Source: Neoscytalidium dimidiatum (taxonomy: Eukaryota > Ascomycota > Dothideomycetes > Botryosphaeriales > Botryosphaeriaceae). Taken from it: a stretch of DNA of 64,000 nt. Both the position numbers and the translations under genes were made by a program. A model generated the notes under the pieces. The model ran no database searches. It was not told the DNA's origin and saw only the letters and a program-made list of their open reading frames with translations. Location: NCBI GenBank assembly GCA_037367355.1, contig CM074705.1, positions 2,480,001-2,544,000 on the forward strand, written 5' to 3'. Below, one piece after another: positions 9,315-21,601 of this stretch. Every line of letters starts with the position of its first letter. Within the stretch, counting starts at the first letter, position 1.

Positions 9315-11806
9315 ATGTAAGCATTCTCCGTCAACAAACTCGCCTGCACAGGACTCACGGCCGCAGGTATCGATCACGGTCCACCACCTTGAGCGATGAT
9401 AAGGAAAATGTCACTCCGGCGAAAAGAGTGTCCACGCTCTATGGTGGAACTCCAAGTTCAGTCGATCGCCTCGTCAAGCCATTCAAGTGTCCCGGCTCTG
9501 CCACGCGCACACGCGCCTCCGATAAACCTGCCCGCAAGAGGAGAAAGATCAATTACTCGGGCGCCGATGCCGATACCGAAGATGGCGACAAGGCTTACAC
9601 AAATGAGGATCGCCTCGCGCTCGCGACCCGCGACGTCAACAGATTTCCGGTCTTCAAGGTTAAGGACAAGGAGACGGCCTTCCGGCAGCGCTTCTCCGTT
9701 CCCTTGTTGAGGAAGGACATCAACGCCTACAACCCGAATCGACCAGCGCCTCTGCTCGGCATGCGGCAGGGCGCTGTTTTTGTTGCCCGGCCTCTGCACG
9801 ATCCTACCGGTGAATTCGCCATCGTCCTCTACGACCCCACCGTTGATGACAAACCTGCCGCGGTGGAAGAGAACAAGGACAAGAAGGATGACGAGCCGGA
9901 GAAGCCAACACTGGACGAGCCCATCGTACACAAGAGTTTGGCCGATATCCTTGGTCTCAAGAAGAAGGTCGAGGGCCGCCCCAGAGTACCTGTAGTGATC
10001 GACCCGCGTCTGACCAAGGTATTGAGACCTCATCAAGTCGAGGGTGTCAAATTCTTGTATCGCTGTACCACTGGCTTGGTAGATCCCAAAGCTAACGGCT
10101 GCATCATGGCTGACGAAATGGGTCTGGGTAAAACGCTACAATGCATCACACTTATGTGGACTCTACTTAAGCAATCACCTGATGCCGGAAAGCCGACGAT
10201 TCAAAAATGTGTTATCGCCTGTCCCTCAAGTTTGGTCAAGAACTGGGCAAATGAGCTCGTGAAGTGGCTCGGAAAGGATGCAATCAACCCTTTCGCTGTC
10301 GACGGCAAGGCATCGAAGGAAGAGCTCATTCAGCAGTTACGGCAATGGTCCATCGCCAGCGGTCGTGCCGTTGTGAGACCGGTCCTGATCGTCTCCTACG
10401 AGACGCTACGGTTATACGTCGATGAGCTCAAGAACACGCCAATTGGCTTGCTGCTCTGCGATGAAGGTCATAGGTTGAAGAATGATGAAAGCTTGACCTT
10501 CACCGCACTCAACAACCTGAATGTGCAAAAGCGCGTCATCCTCTCCGGAACTCCCATCCAGAATGACCTTTCTGAGTACTTCGCTCTTCTCAACTTTGCG
10601 AATCCCAACTATCTTGGCACCAAGAACGAGTTCAGAAAAAGATACGAGCTTCCGATCCTCCGCGGTCGTGATGCAGACGGTACCGATGAGGACCGCAAGA
10701 TTGGCGATGAACGCTTGTCTGAACTCCTCACCCTTGTCAATAAGTTCATCATTCGCCGGACCAATGACATCTTGTCCAAGTACCTTCCTCGCAAGTACGA
10801 GCACGTTGTGTTCTGTAACCTGGCTCCCTTCCAGAAAGACCTTTACAACCTCTTTATCAAGTCACCGGAGATCCAACAGCTGCTCAGAGGCAAGGGCAGC
10901 CAGCCGCTCAAGGCCATTAACATCCTCAAGAAGCTGTGCAACCATCCGGACCTCCTAGACCTGCCAGGTGACCTGCCAGGATCGGAGAGCTGTTTTCCTG
11001 ATGACTTCGTGCCCAAGGATGCTCGCGGTCGTGATCGTGACGTCAAATCATGGTACTCTGGCAAAATGGCTGTACTCGATCGGATGCTGGCGAGGATCAG
11101 GCAAGACACCAATGACAAGATCGTTCTCATCAGCAACTACACCCAGACACTGGATGTTTTCGAGAAGCTTTGCCGGTCGCGCTCGTATGGATGCCTCCGT
11201 CTCGATGGCACAATGAACGTCAACAAGCGGCAGAAGCTTGTCGACAAGTTCAATGACCCGGAAGGTCCTGAGTTCGTGTTCCTGCTGAGCTCTAAGGCTG
11301 GTGGATGTGGTATCAACCTCATTGGTGCCAACAGACTTGTGTTATTCGATCCCGACTGGAACCCAGCTGCAGACCAGCAAGCCCTCGCCCGTGTCTGGCG
11401 TGATGGTCAGAAGAAGGATTGCTTCGTTTATCGCTTCATCGCCACCGGTACCATAGAGGAGAAGATCTTCCAACGCCAGTCACACAAGCAGTCCCTGTCT
11501 TCTTGCGTAGTTGATTCTGCTGAGGATGTCGAACGCCATTTCAGCTTGGATTCGCTACGTGAGCTGTTCCAATATCAGCCTGACACCAAGAGTGACACAC
11601 ACGATACATTTAAGTGTAAGCGTTGCCGGCCCGATGGTAACCAACACATCAAGGCACCTGCAATGCTGTATGGTGACACAAGCACCTGGAACCACTTTGT
11701 CAATGATGGATCAGATGGAGCTCTGGCCAATATCCAAGACTTGCTTCTTAGACAAGAGACGACTGAGAAAGCGGTCAGCGCTGTCTTCCAGTACATCAGC
11801 CATTGA
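9315..11806 (+). CDS. RAD54: DNA repair and recombination ATPase Rad54
   Basis: Snf2-family double-stranded DNA translocase of homologous recombination; in other eukaryotes it works with Rad51 in strand invasion and chromatin remodelling. The main frame runs without break from about 9368 to 11806. It shows the basic N-terminus, helicase motif I (DEMGLGKT, near residue 249), motif II (DEGH, near 366), SGTPIQND (motif III) and the C-terminal QALARVWRDGQ (motif VI) followed by GTIEEKIFQRQ. Length is about 813 aa, normal for the family. The long frame contains no ATG at its 5' end. The best fit is a 50-base intron (9317-9366, GTAAGC to GCAG) that splits the start codon as AT|G and gives an N-terminus MYRSRSTTLSDDKENV. 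A further upstream exon cannot be excluded. Confidence 0.93.
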
Positions 11807-12799
11807 AAGTCCCGCAGTATTAGAAGGTTCATTATTTTGGCGTAAGCTTTTTGCGTTCCTTACGATAGAAACCTTGCATGGTGTTTACGGTGTCGCACAA
11901 CGAGACCTTGTTTCTATTTTCCGTCAAAGAGGCGATTCCTTCTGCTTATAAATGATCTTGCACAGTCTAGAGAACCATGCATTTGGCATAACTCGGCCTG
12001 TCAGTTTTCGTTCTCCGTAGCTGAGAGTCAGAATTCACAGATTCTCGAGCCCTTCAGTCCACGGTCTCCTCTCTATCTATGCCATTGTTTATCCCCGCAA
12101 AAAGCTCAGGATCTCGTTCATCCCACGGCTGCGCCACGATGCAATTGTCGCTGTCTTGTTCTCCCCGTTGCCCTGCTTCAGCACCACCAAAGCATCCCTC
12201 GCTGTACCTACATTATAATCCGTTGGCATCAAGGCCCGTTTCGTCACCGCCACGACCAGCGTCCACCCTCACCGATGGCTCTTCCTGCCCGGCCCTCGGC
12301 ACCTCTACAACGCCCCTGCATAGTTCCAGCGTCCTTGCCGACCATGGCCATTCCTCCTTCTATTCGGTCTTCATGCTCGCGCCCGGTCTTTTACTCGCAC
12401 AATCCGTACCGCCCTCAATCAGTCCAAACACCCGCTTAAACACTGACTTCAGAACCGTAATCTCAATACTCGTCCATAGATGTGCCGCCGCGGATGTCAG
12501 CGTGGGCGCAAACACGCTTGTCGCAGAAGGCCCTAGACGCGCTAAGCTGGAGAAGAATACAAAGCTGAGCACTGAACGTGTTCGCAGATTCTTTATCCCT
12601 CCGAAAAGGTAGCGCGTGCTGCCGGGTTGGTTCCAGCTGGTGTGGAGCTACCTGAGTTTGCTGTTGGTGCGACTTGCATAACCGTTTCTGTTCCTCATGG
12701 ACAAGCACGAATCGAGTCGTTTCTTTTGTGGCACTTTCCTCGGTGATGGGAACATAAGAGCGTGCCTTAGTCCTGCAAGTCTTTTGTCTCACATATTCT
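11807..12799. other. Intergenic; no supported gene
   Basis: A plus ORF at 12079-12612 (177 codons) is rich in Ser and Pro with no recognisable domain. Minus ORFs at 12360-12572 and 12463-12792 overlap it. None is supported. Confidence 0.35.
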
Positions 12800-14264
12800 T
12801 CACATGCGCGCTCTTATCACGAGCCCTGTCTTTGATATCCTGGCCGCCACGAGCACGAGACTGCCAAGGACCATGGTGCCGCCTGCGAATATTTGCGCGT
12901 AGAGATACTGGCCATCCTTCTGCTCCAGTAACGCTCCGCCAATTGGGCTTCCGGTCAAAGACGCCAGGCCGACCACGCTGAAGCCCATTCCTATCCGCAC
13001 CCCAGCTTTCTTGATGTCAGTATTTAAGCTGGCGAGCGCGGCTTGGAGCAGGCTCTGTGTGCCAGCGCCGAAGAAGCCATAGAAGACGACGAAGACGATC
13101 ATGCCTGCGGATGATGACACCGCGGCCCAGCAGAAGAGGCAGATACCAGCGAGGAGGATGACTGGGATGAAGACATTGACGGGCCCGAAGAAGCGGTCCG
13201 CGATGAGCGCTGGGACGAGTCTCCCTGGCACGCCGACGCCGTTGATGATGAGAATCAGGTTGAAGGAGTCAGTGTCTGAGAAGTTGAGGATGTCACGAGC
13301 GTAAGCGCGAACCTAGGCGAATTATCAGAACACCACAGCAAGACGTAAGTAGAGGCAGACAACTCACATAGTAATACGCCACCCAGATGCCCCAGAACGC
13401 GAAGAACATACTCACGCAGTACAGCAGATACGGCATCTCCGTGAACGCGCTCCACTCAATCAACGGAGCCCGCGGCCCTTCCCTCTTCCCCTGACCCCTC
13501 GTCCTCCCCAACACCAGTATCACCGCCGCATTAAACAGCACCACGAACCCCATCACCCGCACTGTCCACGCGAACCCCACCCGCACGAGCAGCCGCTGCG
13601 CAATCGCAGGAAACACCATCCCGCCCGTCGCGCCGCCGCATGCCACCAGCGAAATCGCCACCACCCGCCTTCGCGCAAAGTACGTCGCCGCGTTCGCGAC
13701 CGCCGGGCAGAACGCCAGGCCCATCCCGAGCCCCTGGCACACGCCCTGCGCCAGCACGATCTTCCAGTACGAATTCCCGCCCCCTCCACCATCACCACCA
13801 CCACCACCACCTCCACCACCACCACTACCGCCTCCCCCTCCTCCATCCGCCGACCCCTGATCCCCCATCGCCCCGCTCAGCGCGAACATGCCCACCACCT
13901 GCAGCGCCTGGCCCGCGCCCACCACGGCGCGGAAGTGACCAGCGTCCAGCGCGCGGCCGGACAGCGCGCCGACGCCGTAGATGAGCAGGATCTGCAGCGA
14001 GCCGATCCACGAGATGGTGCTCGGGGAAAGGCCCCGGAGGCGCGCGGCGTAGTAGGATTGGTAGATGCCGAAGCTGTTGATCTGGCCGAAGGAGTTGAAG
14101 ACGGTGAGGTGGCCGGCGAGGACTTGTTGCCAGGCTGCGAGGCCGCCGTCCGGTGGGGGGGAGTGGTCTGCGGTGGTGGTGGTGGTGGTGGTGGATGGTT
14201 GCGGCGGACTGGGAGTTGCTGTAGCGTCGTGCTGGGGGACGGCCTTCTCCGGGACGGATGGCAT
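12800..14264 (-). CDS. MFS monocarboxylate-type (MCT-like) transporter
   Basis: Two exons, 14264-13368 and 13312-12800, separated by a 55-base phase-0 intron, giving 469 aa. After a Thr/Pro-rich cytosolic N-terminus the protein reads PPPDGGLAAWQQV and then FGQINSFGIYQSYY, the start of fungal monocarboxylate-permease-like MFS carriers. About twelve hydrophobic segments follow, with FARRR between TM4 and TM5 and PGRLVPALIADR in the second half. A long glycine tract (about residues 138-162), encoded by CCA/CCT/ACC-rich repeats on the plus strand, is inserted between the third and fourth membrane segments. Substrate is unknown; relatives carry short organic acids or riboflavin. Confidence 0.85.
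13783..13850. repeat. CCA/CCT-rich microsatellite encoding poly-glycine
   Basis: An imperfect trinucleotide tract inside the MFS gene. On the coding strand it reads GGN repeats and encodes the glycine run. Confidence 0.8.
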
Positions 14265-15786
14265 GGTCGCTTGTGTCCTCCTTTCTGTTGATTATTTTTT
14301 TTCTCCTTTTTTGGTCGCTGTAGTCCTTGCGGTGCTCCGGTGGGCAGGACCAATCACGTGACTAGTTATTCGCGGTTCGATATCGGAACAAACACTCTTG
14401 GCAACAGGTAGAGAACGTCCAAAATGAGCGTTGAATCTTGTGGCTTGAGTAAACGAAGCGATGAAAACCCGAGATATTGATGAGAAATGAATTACAGAGC
14501 GGGAGAAGGACAGCGAAAGAAAACTCAACTCTTGCCCAACTCCAAAGCAATGCAATGCCTCCTTCCGGTATGTACAGCCCCTGCTCTTGATGGATCGCAA
14601 CAAGGCAAGATGGTTGGCAAGGTTCGGAGAGCCTCATGCAGGAGAAAATGATGTGATTCTTCCTGTGTGAAGAAAGCCCTGGCTCCGGTTGGTTGGCCAA
14701 TCATTTTCCCGTCTGCCTTATGTCGTGATTGCACGCGTCGGCGGGAGAGGGCGTGCTGAGGTAATCAGCGTCGAGACTACTCTGCTCTCTAGTGATACAC
14801 AACACATCGTGTACGTACCTTTTAGCTATGTACGCTGTTTTCTGCCAGCAGCTGAGTATAGCACTCATGCCGTTAACCATGCGAATTTCCAAAATCCTTT
14901 CCCACGCTCCCAGGCAACGTTCCCGCATCGTTGAATAATAAGGATGTACTCAGTAAAATTCTCCCTCGTCAGCTAAATGCTACACTTCCTACATCCATAC
15001 ATGATCTCTCGCTTCTTGATTGGCCGTGGAAGTGTAATGCGCTTGATATCCGGGAAAAGTCCAGCATTTCCTGCTTCTATCCGCACGAGAGGCATGGAGA
15101 AACCCTATTCGGCTCTCAAAGCATCCGCGATCCGGTGCGCGATGCGAATGTACGTCATACTATCGAATTCTAAACCGACTTCCTCCCTAGATGCTTAAGA
15201 TCGTACAAATAACGTGGCCCAGCGATGCGTGGGTTAAGTTCCGAAGAGCACCGGGTAACCGTCGGAGGCGCAACTCCAGCGGCCGAGGCTTTATTTTCGG
15301 GTTAAAATTGAAGCCAAGAGCACACGTACCCAGAAACAGAGCGATAGAAATAAATAGTATATTAATGAAAATTAGTAGCGCCTGCGCGAATAGATTTAGC
15401 GTTAGCGCAGCAGCTCGGAGGTGCTACACAGTGTGCCGAGCGGAGTTGCACCTCCAACGTTTACCCGGTGCCCCTCGGAACTATACACTCCAGGTTCCGT
15501 CTCGCGGGCGCCGGAATGCTGGTTGCGGAACAAGATAAAACCACAACATGACCCCGATCACATCCCGATCTCACATTCAACAAACTCTGCTCTTCTTCTA
15601 CTCAACCGCGTATACGCCGGCTGTCCCCCCGCCCCTGCCTTAGGAAGCCAGACTCCACCCAGCTACCATAGAACAACAATCCCTAGACAGCATAATCTAT
15701 CCACCACCGAGTTTCAAGCATCCACGCGACAGAAAAGGGAAAGAAGGAATCACGAAATCAATAGGCAACGAGCAACAATCCCCACC
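14265..15786. other. Intergenic; no supported gene
   Basis: Several short overlapping ORFs on both strands, none with a domain. The frame of the next gene stays open back to 15421, but the Kozak-like ATG at 15787 is preferred as its start. Confidence 0.4.
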
Positions 15787-16347
15787 ATGCTGCCCGAACA
15801 CCCCGCCGTCACCACCACCACCACCACCACACCACCCCCGGTAGAAATCGACCCGGCCAACCCGGGCACGCCGGTCCGCGTCGAGCTCGCCATCGAGTCC
15901 GTCTTCAACCTCGCCCTCGCCGTCCCGCTCCTCCTCGCCCCGGCGCCCACCTTCCAGCGCCTCTTCTCGCCCGACGGCAGCGGCGGCCCGGGCCCATCGC
16001 CCTCGCCCACGCCCGCCCCGGAAGCCCTCGCCCTCGCCCAGGCCTACGCCGTCCTCATCCTTGGCGCCACCGTCGGCATGGTCCTGGCGGTGCTGAGCCG
16101 GCCCGGCGCCGTCGAGTGGCGCCGCATGTCCTACGCGACCTTGCTCGCCACCGAGGCCGTGTACGCGCCGCTGGCGTTCTGGCAAGCCGCCCTGGGCTTC
16201 GACGCGACGGGGTTGGAGCCGCGGAAGCTGGTGTGGTCTACGGGCGTGCCGATGTGCGTGCTGGGCGCGTGGAGGGCGTGGTGCTTCATTGCGCGGCCTG
16301 GGTGGTTTGGGGGTTACAGGGTGCGGGGTGCTGTGAAGAGGGAGTGA
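15787..16347 (+). CDS. Small integral membrane protein, function unknown
   Basis: A single exon of 186 codons starting in a good context (CCACCATGC). The N-terminus carries a poly-Thr/Pro segment. Three to four hydrophobic segments follow (about residues 35-55, 85-105, 115-135 and 145-165), ending in a short basic tail. A proline- and glycine-rich loop (GPGPSPSPTPAPE) lies between the first two. I recognise no named family, though small four-helix proteins of this layout are common in Pezizomycotina. An upstream open extension to 15421 has poor composition and no function. Confidence 0.6.
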   Translation: MLPEHPAVTTTTTTTPPPVEIDPANPGTPVRVELAIESVFNLALAVPLLLAPAPTFQRLFSPDGSGGPGPSPSPTPAPEALALAQAYAVLILGATVGMVLAVLSRPGAVEWRRMSYATLLATEAVYAPLAFWQAALGFDATGLEPRKLVWSTGVPMCVLGAWRAWCFIARPGWFGGYRVRGAVKRE

Positions 16348-16521
16348 GGGAGGTTTTTTTTTTTTTTTCTCTTTTTCTCTTAATTATTATTGGTGAGGCT
16401 GCTTGGCTCACTGAAGTGAAATTCCTGACGTATCAAGGCGGAGGGAGAAAAGAATGGATATGGCAAAACAGTCGTCGGGAAGGAAATATCTAAGCTGAGC
16501 GTTCCGACATGATTGCGGTCT

Positions 16522-18051
16522 TTACAACTTCGCTTCCGCTTCCGCCGGCGTATCCGGATCGGGGAGGTAGTTTAGACAGGGCCCGTTCCTGGAGAACGAG
16601 ACGTACGTGTCGGCTTTCCGCGCGTCGCTCACCCACGGGATCAACCACCGCGACGCCGTCTTCAGGTACCACGTATCCTGCGCCTCGTATCGCGTGATCA
16701 TGCCGGAAAGCTTGACTACCAGCTCTGCGCGCGGGCGGTGCGCCTCTTCATACGTGTGGAAGAGATTGGTCAACTCCTCCGAGGTCGGCCTCGACGATTG
16801 GCGTAGGAGGTCGACAAGGCCGTTGGTGAAGCGGGCGATGCCTTCGTAGGCAGTGTTGCCGCCAAGTCCAGGATTGACGGTTGCCTTTTTTTGAATTAGC
16901 TCAACATCAACTACTTGAGAAACGCCGAGCGCTGGGAAGCGCGAGTATACCTTGTGGATGGAATCGCCTATCAAAACTACCCGCCCGTGGCTCCACTTCT
17001 TCAGCACTCCTTCCTCCAATGGTACCATCGAGGCCTTTACACGCGCATCCCAGAGATCTTTGATGGTGTACTTAGGACCAACGTGGCTATGGCCGTATTC
17101 CTCGATCGCCTTCTCCATGTCCTCTTCCCCGAAGCGCGGACAATTGGGTGTCCGCGTGACAGTGGGCATCTTGATGAAGAGGAACCAGAAGACCAGACCG
17201 GGCACCCCCGTGGCTGATACGGCAGAGTAGTAGTCGTAATACACGTTGTGGACGGTGGAGTCGGGCATGAGTGGGGCGTCAGGGTTGTTGCGGGAGACAG
17301 CGAAGATGCATTTGTACTCCGCGGCGAATGCTGAATGCATTCAGTCGAAGGCCAGGATCATTTCCGTTCATGGTTGTGGATGCGTAGGGTGTGTGACATA
17401 CCTTCTTTCAATTCTTTGCCCAGGTCTGGCTGTGTCTTGGCGATCTCGTCTGCCATCAATGTCCTGATGCGGCTGTGTATTCCATCTGCGCCTATAAGAA
17501 TACTACCATGGATGATGTCCCCTCTGCTTGTCGTCACGACCACTCCTTCATCCTTCTCTTGGTACGATTCAATGCTTGTGTGAGCGTGGATCTTCGACTT
17601 GGCTTTCACATGGCTGTACAGTACACGCAACGCTTCGCATCTTTCCATGAAAATGATTGGGCGAGTTGCTCTATAGGTAACCAATACTCGTTTCGAATTA
17701 ATGATCGTCCCCAAGTGCATGTTTAAGATGTATGGAAAAGGTGCTGACGTACCGCTGTTTGATTTCCAGTAGCACTTTCGAATCCTCAAAACACCTGCCA
17801 TTCTCGTCGAAATGCTGTCGATACAGCAGGGGCACGATGCCCTTCTCAATATCCTTCCAGACTCCCAACTGCTCAAGAATCCTGATAGTGTGCGGATGCA
17901 GTCCTATGGACGCCCCGAGCTGCGGGCCGATCTCGCCTCTTTCGAACAACTCATAGTCGATTCCAGCGCGCTCAAAACATAATGCCAGGCCTAAGCCTAC
18001 AAGACTGCCACCTGCAATGATGACTTTGAATGGGGTTGTCGCCGTTGTCAT
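16522..18051 (-). CDS. FAD-dependent monooxygenase (aromatic hydroxylase / PaxM-like)
   Basis: Four exons, 18051-17753, 17670-17402, 17330-16951 and 16884-16522, giving 436 aa with all phases consistent. The N-terminal dinucleotide fold reads IIAGGSLVGLGLA followed by an acidic residue at the end of strand two (ELFER). GADGIHSRIR is the DG motif and VVLIGDSIHK the GD motif for the FAD ribityl chain. NPGLGGNTAYEG, reached after removal of an in-frame 66-base intron, completes that site. The C-terminus (LPDPDTPAE) resembles that of PaxM/AsqM-type flavin monooxygenases of fungal secondary metabolism. No cluster backbone gene is adjacent, so the substrate is open. Confidence 0.87.
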
Positions 18052-19700
18052 TTTGCTTACGACTGTACCGACTCACATGAGTCAGTGGGGGCCAGGGACG
18101 ACGCGAGTGTATGTTGCGCAGTGAAAGGATCCAAATGCTGGGTAGGCTGGGAGTGAAAAACACAAAGGCCTGAGGGATTAATTTCCGAGCGAACCCAGGC
18201 CAAACGAACGGTGGTTCGAGAGCAAGGAGACAAATATTGTAGGAGAAAGCGAGAAGGACTAAGGGGCGTTGCTAATCGTCGGACAGTATTTCCTATTGGC
18301 AAAGATAAGTGGCGGCGCGCCACGACTTCGACCAGGCCCATATCAGTCCATGCGCAGACGGAGAGCTGCCTTGGCACCCCGGTGTGTCGGTCTCCCGTTT
18401 TCCGACGAAGCAGGACCCACAAATGTTCCAAAAGCAGAAAACATTGCTCTGCGACAATGTCGTGATCGCTCGAATGCGCGTACGTTCAGCGAGTCATTCG
18501 CAACAAAGGCTTTGTCAATGGCCATGACAGCGCCGACGCTTGACTCAACTTGCATTCGGTGACCGCGAATTTCAGGGGCGCGCAACGGGCGCGGAACTTA
18601 GGGTTGTTCCCGTCTGCTTGCCAGACTGTACTTGGTTAAGTCCCGCGGGGAAGCGCCGGGTTTCCGACTTTTCACACTCACCGGCGTTAGGGTTGTTTCA
18701 CCGTTGGCATGTTTTAGTAGTAGTGCAGCTTAGCGGAATCATATTCCAACCAAACGGCGCTGTAGCCACGCGCCAGAACCGTTGGGCATGTCCGCACTGT
18801 TGGCGAGCCTCATGCGGGGCGTATGTCTCGATTGCTAGCAAATCCTTTGTTCTGTTCCTTCGCATGGATCAGAATCCGCCGCAGGTCTTGTTGTCACACT
18901 ATTCTGACTGGACATCAGGCACCCGAGTTCTCTCTTACGCGGCAGAATATAATGTAGTGCCTGTCCGCTCTGAGTTTCCATAGCTTCGCCCTTTTGCGCC
19001 CAGTGGTCTGGTAAGCCATCGACCCTATCCACTAGCGGGGAGCATTTGCGGCGCAGCCCTATCCTGGCATGTTGGTCGTTCAGCGCAGTAACCATAATTA
19101 GCTAGCTCCAGGATCCTACCCCAAGCTTCGTCAGGAGAGTTAGCACCTGCAAGGGTCCTGGATTTTCCCTCTTTTTCACACCTTGAAAGGAGATCGGGCT
19201 TGTCGCTCCGAAACCTCGGGGTGGGCGAATTCGGCTCACGTCGGGTTGGTTCGGCACCGGTTGCCTCGTGGAGATGCCGTGACTCCAGAGCATCCAGGCC
19301 GTGAGTGGAAGAGATGCAGGACTTTATCCACTGTCCCAATTCCTCTTTTTCGCAAGGGGCGAGCTGGTAAAAACTGGAACTCCTGCACCCCATAATCTTC
19401 TCCACCAGCAAACCAAAGTCAATACAGGCCCTGATGCTCACCCATCGCTAAGAGAGCATAAGTGGCTCAGCCGTTCATTTTAGTCTGCGATCTTCCCATG
19501 TCTTACAATGCTTCCGTACTCGTCTCGGCTTCCCAGGAAAGCAGTGATCTTAGCACACCCTGACTCGAAACCTGGCTACTGCTCAGGGTGCTCCTGGCCA
19601 CATGATTGTACATATCTCATACGGCGTTGCAAGTCCCCGTTCGCAAGTCCTCCCGATTCCGTTCCCGACCTGAGTTTTTCCTGTAGGCCGGACCCTTCCG
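18052..19700. other. Intergenic; no supported gene
   Basis: Short ORFs at 18057-18431 minus, 18540-18983 plus and 19025-19441 minus have no domains. No repeat structure was recognised. Confidence 0.4.
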
Positions 19701-21129
19701 ATGGCAGACGTATCATCATCAGCGTCTTTTGAGCTGTCCGACAAGGAAAATCGGGCTATCGCGCTGACTGTCGGCCTTATTTTGGCGACGGGTATCTTGT
19801 CGCTCATCATTTGTGGCTTGCGGGTTGGTTGACCCTCTGTTGAATGTCATTCGCGGGCCTGGACACTAATAAGCACTGCAGCTTTACGCTCGACTTATTA
19901 TCGTCAAGCAATTCGGCGTGGACGACTATGCGGTCGTGGTGTCTCTGGTATGTCTTCCCCTTCGGTGGGTTGGAAGAGGTATCTCACACTCTCAGATCAT
20001 GGCCCAGGTCTTCAACGGCTTGGGACTTGCCGTCGTGCATTATGGCTCGGGCAAGAGCATGGCCCATGTTCCTCCGTTGGACTTACTCATGTGGTTCAAG
20101 GTTTGATGCGAAGTTTGTGGCTGATCGAGCCGCGCTAATGTCAATCTACAGCTATACTACGTGGCAATGTGTCTATACCTGTATGTCTCACTATCAGTCA
20201 AAATTAGCCTCCTCTTGTTCCAGAGAAGACTCTTTCCGAATGGTTCGTGCGCTCCAAACGCCAAGCAAGCTGAATTAGCTGACAATTCATTTAAGAATGG
20301 CTTCAACGGGCTACAATGGGCCTGATGATCTTCCTCGTATTGTTCACCGTTTCGGGTTCCTTCGCTCTGGCCTTCCAATGCAAGCCAGTCCAGTAAGCCC
20401 CCCTCCTCTTTACGTAGGCCTTGTCCATTGCTGACCCATTCATTCAATCAGAGCTGGATGGGATAAAACCATCACAGATGCAAAATGCTTCAGCACGTTC
20501 ACCATCTACCAACTCACTTTGTATCAGGCCATCCTCATGTTCATAACGGACATCATCATTCTGCTACTGCCAATCCCACTACTCATGAAGCTCAACATGA
20601 GGGCCGGCAAGAAATTCGCTTGCGCTTTGATCTTCGGATCCGGTAAGTAGCTAAGATCCTCAGAATCTTGGGAACCATGACGTTCCTCTGACATTTTGCA
20701 CGCAGGAACAATCGCATGCATCTCGCCGATGGTCCGGTTCAGCACGTTGAACTACCTTCTAGAAGGATCAATTGACATCACATGTACGCAGGCTCCCACG
20801 CCCCACCTGTGCTCACCGGTGCACTAACAGGGAGCTTCTCATCAGATTCTTCTACGTCCTCGCTGTACTGGATGGCCGTCGAATTCAACCTGGGCTTGGT
20901 TGCCGGCTCGCTCAGCTCGCTCCGCGCCTATCCCGTCCTTCGCCGCTTCGGCTCTACGTTCGGGAAGAGCTACGTCAACAGCGACGGATACGTCGACAAC
21001 TCTCACTCGTTGGAGATGGGCGGCATGGGGCAGTCGACCTCGAGCAAGAAGCGGCGCAACAGGCCGATGGGAGAGAGCGTGCTGGAGCAGACCGTGAACA
21101 TCAGCGAGGAGAGGATTCTGGCAAAATAG
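19701..21129 (+). CDS. SAT4-type seven-transmembrane (Pth11-like rhodopsin-fold) protein
   Basis: Eight exons: 19701-19823, 19882-19947, 19996-20100, 20152-20242, 20296-20392, 20452-20642, 20706-20783 and 20846-21129. The seven introns are 48-63 bases and every phase closes, giving 344 aa. The protein shows the sequence landmarks of fungal SAT4-domain proteins: CGLRLYARLIIVKQFGVDDY after the first helix, YYVAMCLY, ISLLLFQRRLFP, FQCKPVQAGWD, a C-terminal SLRAYPVLRRFG and a Ser/Gly-rich tail. The family includes Pth11, which senses host or surface cues in Magnaporthe, but most members have no known ligand. It is missed by simple ORF scans because no exon exceeds 284 bases. Confidence 0.85.
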
Positions 21130-21601
21130 CCGTTGGTCTTTCGTCTGGATCTGGGTGTGGCTTATTTGATCGCTTGGTATACCCCGTCTGTTTTTCTTTG
21201 GGAGGTCGGAGTGGTTTTGAAGTAATGGTGTGTTGTTCGTCTTAGTATTCTTGCTTTAGTAATGGGGGGGAGCGGAGGGTGGTTGGCTTGTACTTTATGG
21301 ATCTATTGAGGGGCTCCGAAGCCATTGATGAAGCCTATATTGTACAAGTGGAGAGACCGGCATCTTCCATCGTCTGGTCCAATAAATTACCATGGTGACC
21401 TCAAACGGGTGAGTATGGAACAGATGATGACGTTTTTGGTGGAGGGTAGGCTTTATCGAAGTTGCGCTTGGCTTACTCCATGTTGAAGCGGGGTCATTAG
21501 AGGTCTCAAGGTTACATGCCGTACATCTTCCAGCGGTGTCACAGATCTCGATGAGATTTAAGTGATGCTTCTAGCCTTATACGAAATCGAGAAAGGGTCT
21601 G
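21130..21601. other. Intergenic between the SAT4-type gene and the inverted-repeat element
   Basis: No ORF or repeat of note. Confidence 0.5.

Noticed and set aside
9389..9391. TTG as the start codon of RAD54
   Set aside because: Non-ATG starts are not expected for a fungal nuclear gene, and a split ATG upstream restores a normal start.
12079..12612. Plus-strand ORF of 177 codons after RAD54
   Set aside because: Ser/Pro-rich, no domain, overlapped by equally long minus-strand frames; likely non-coding.
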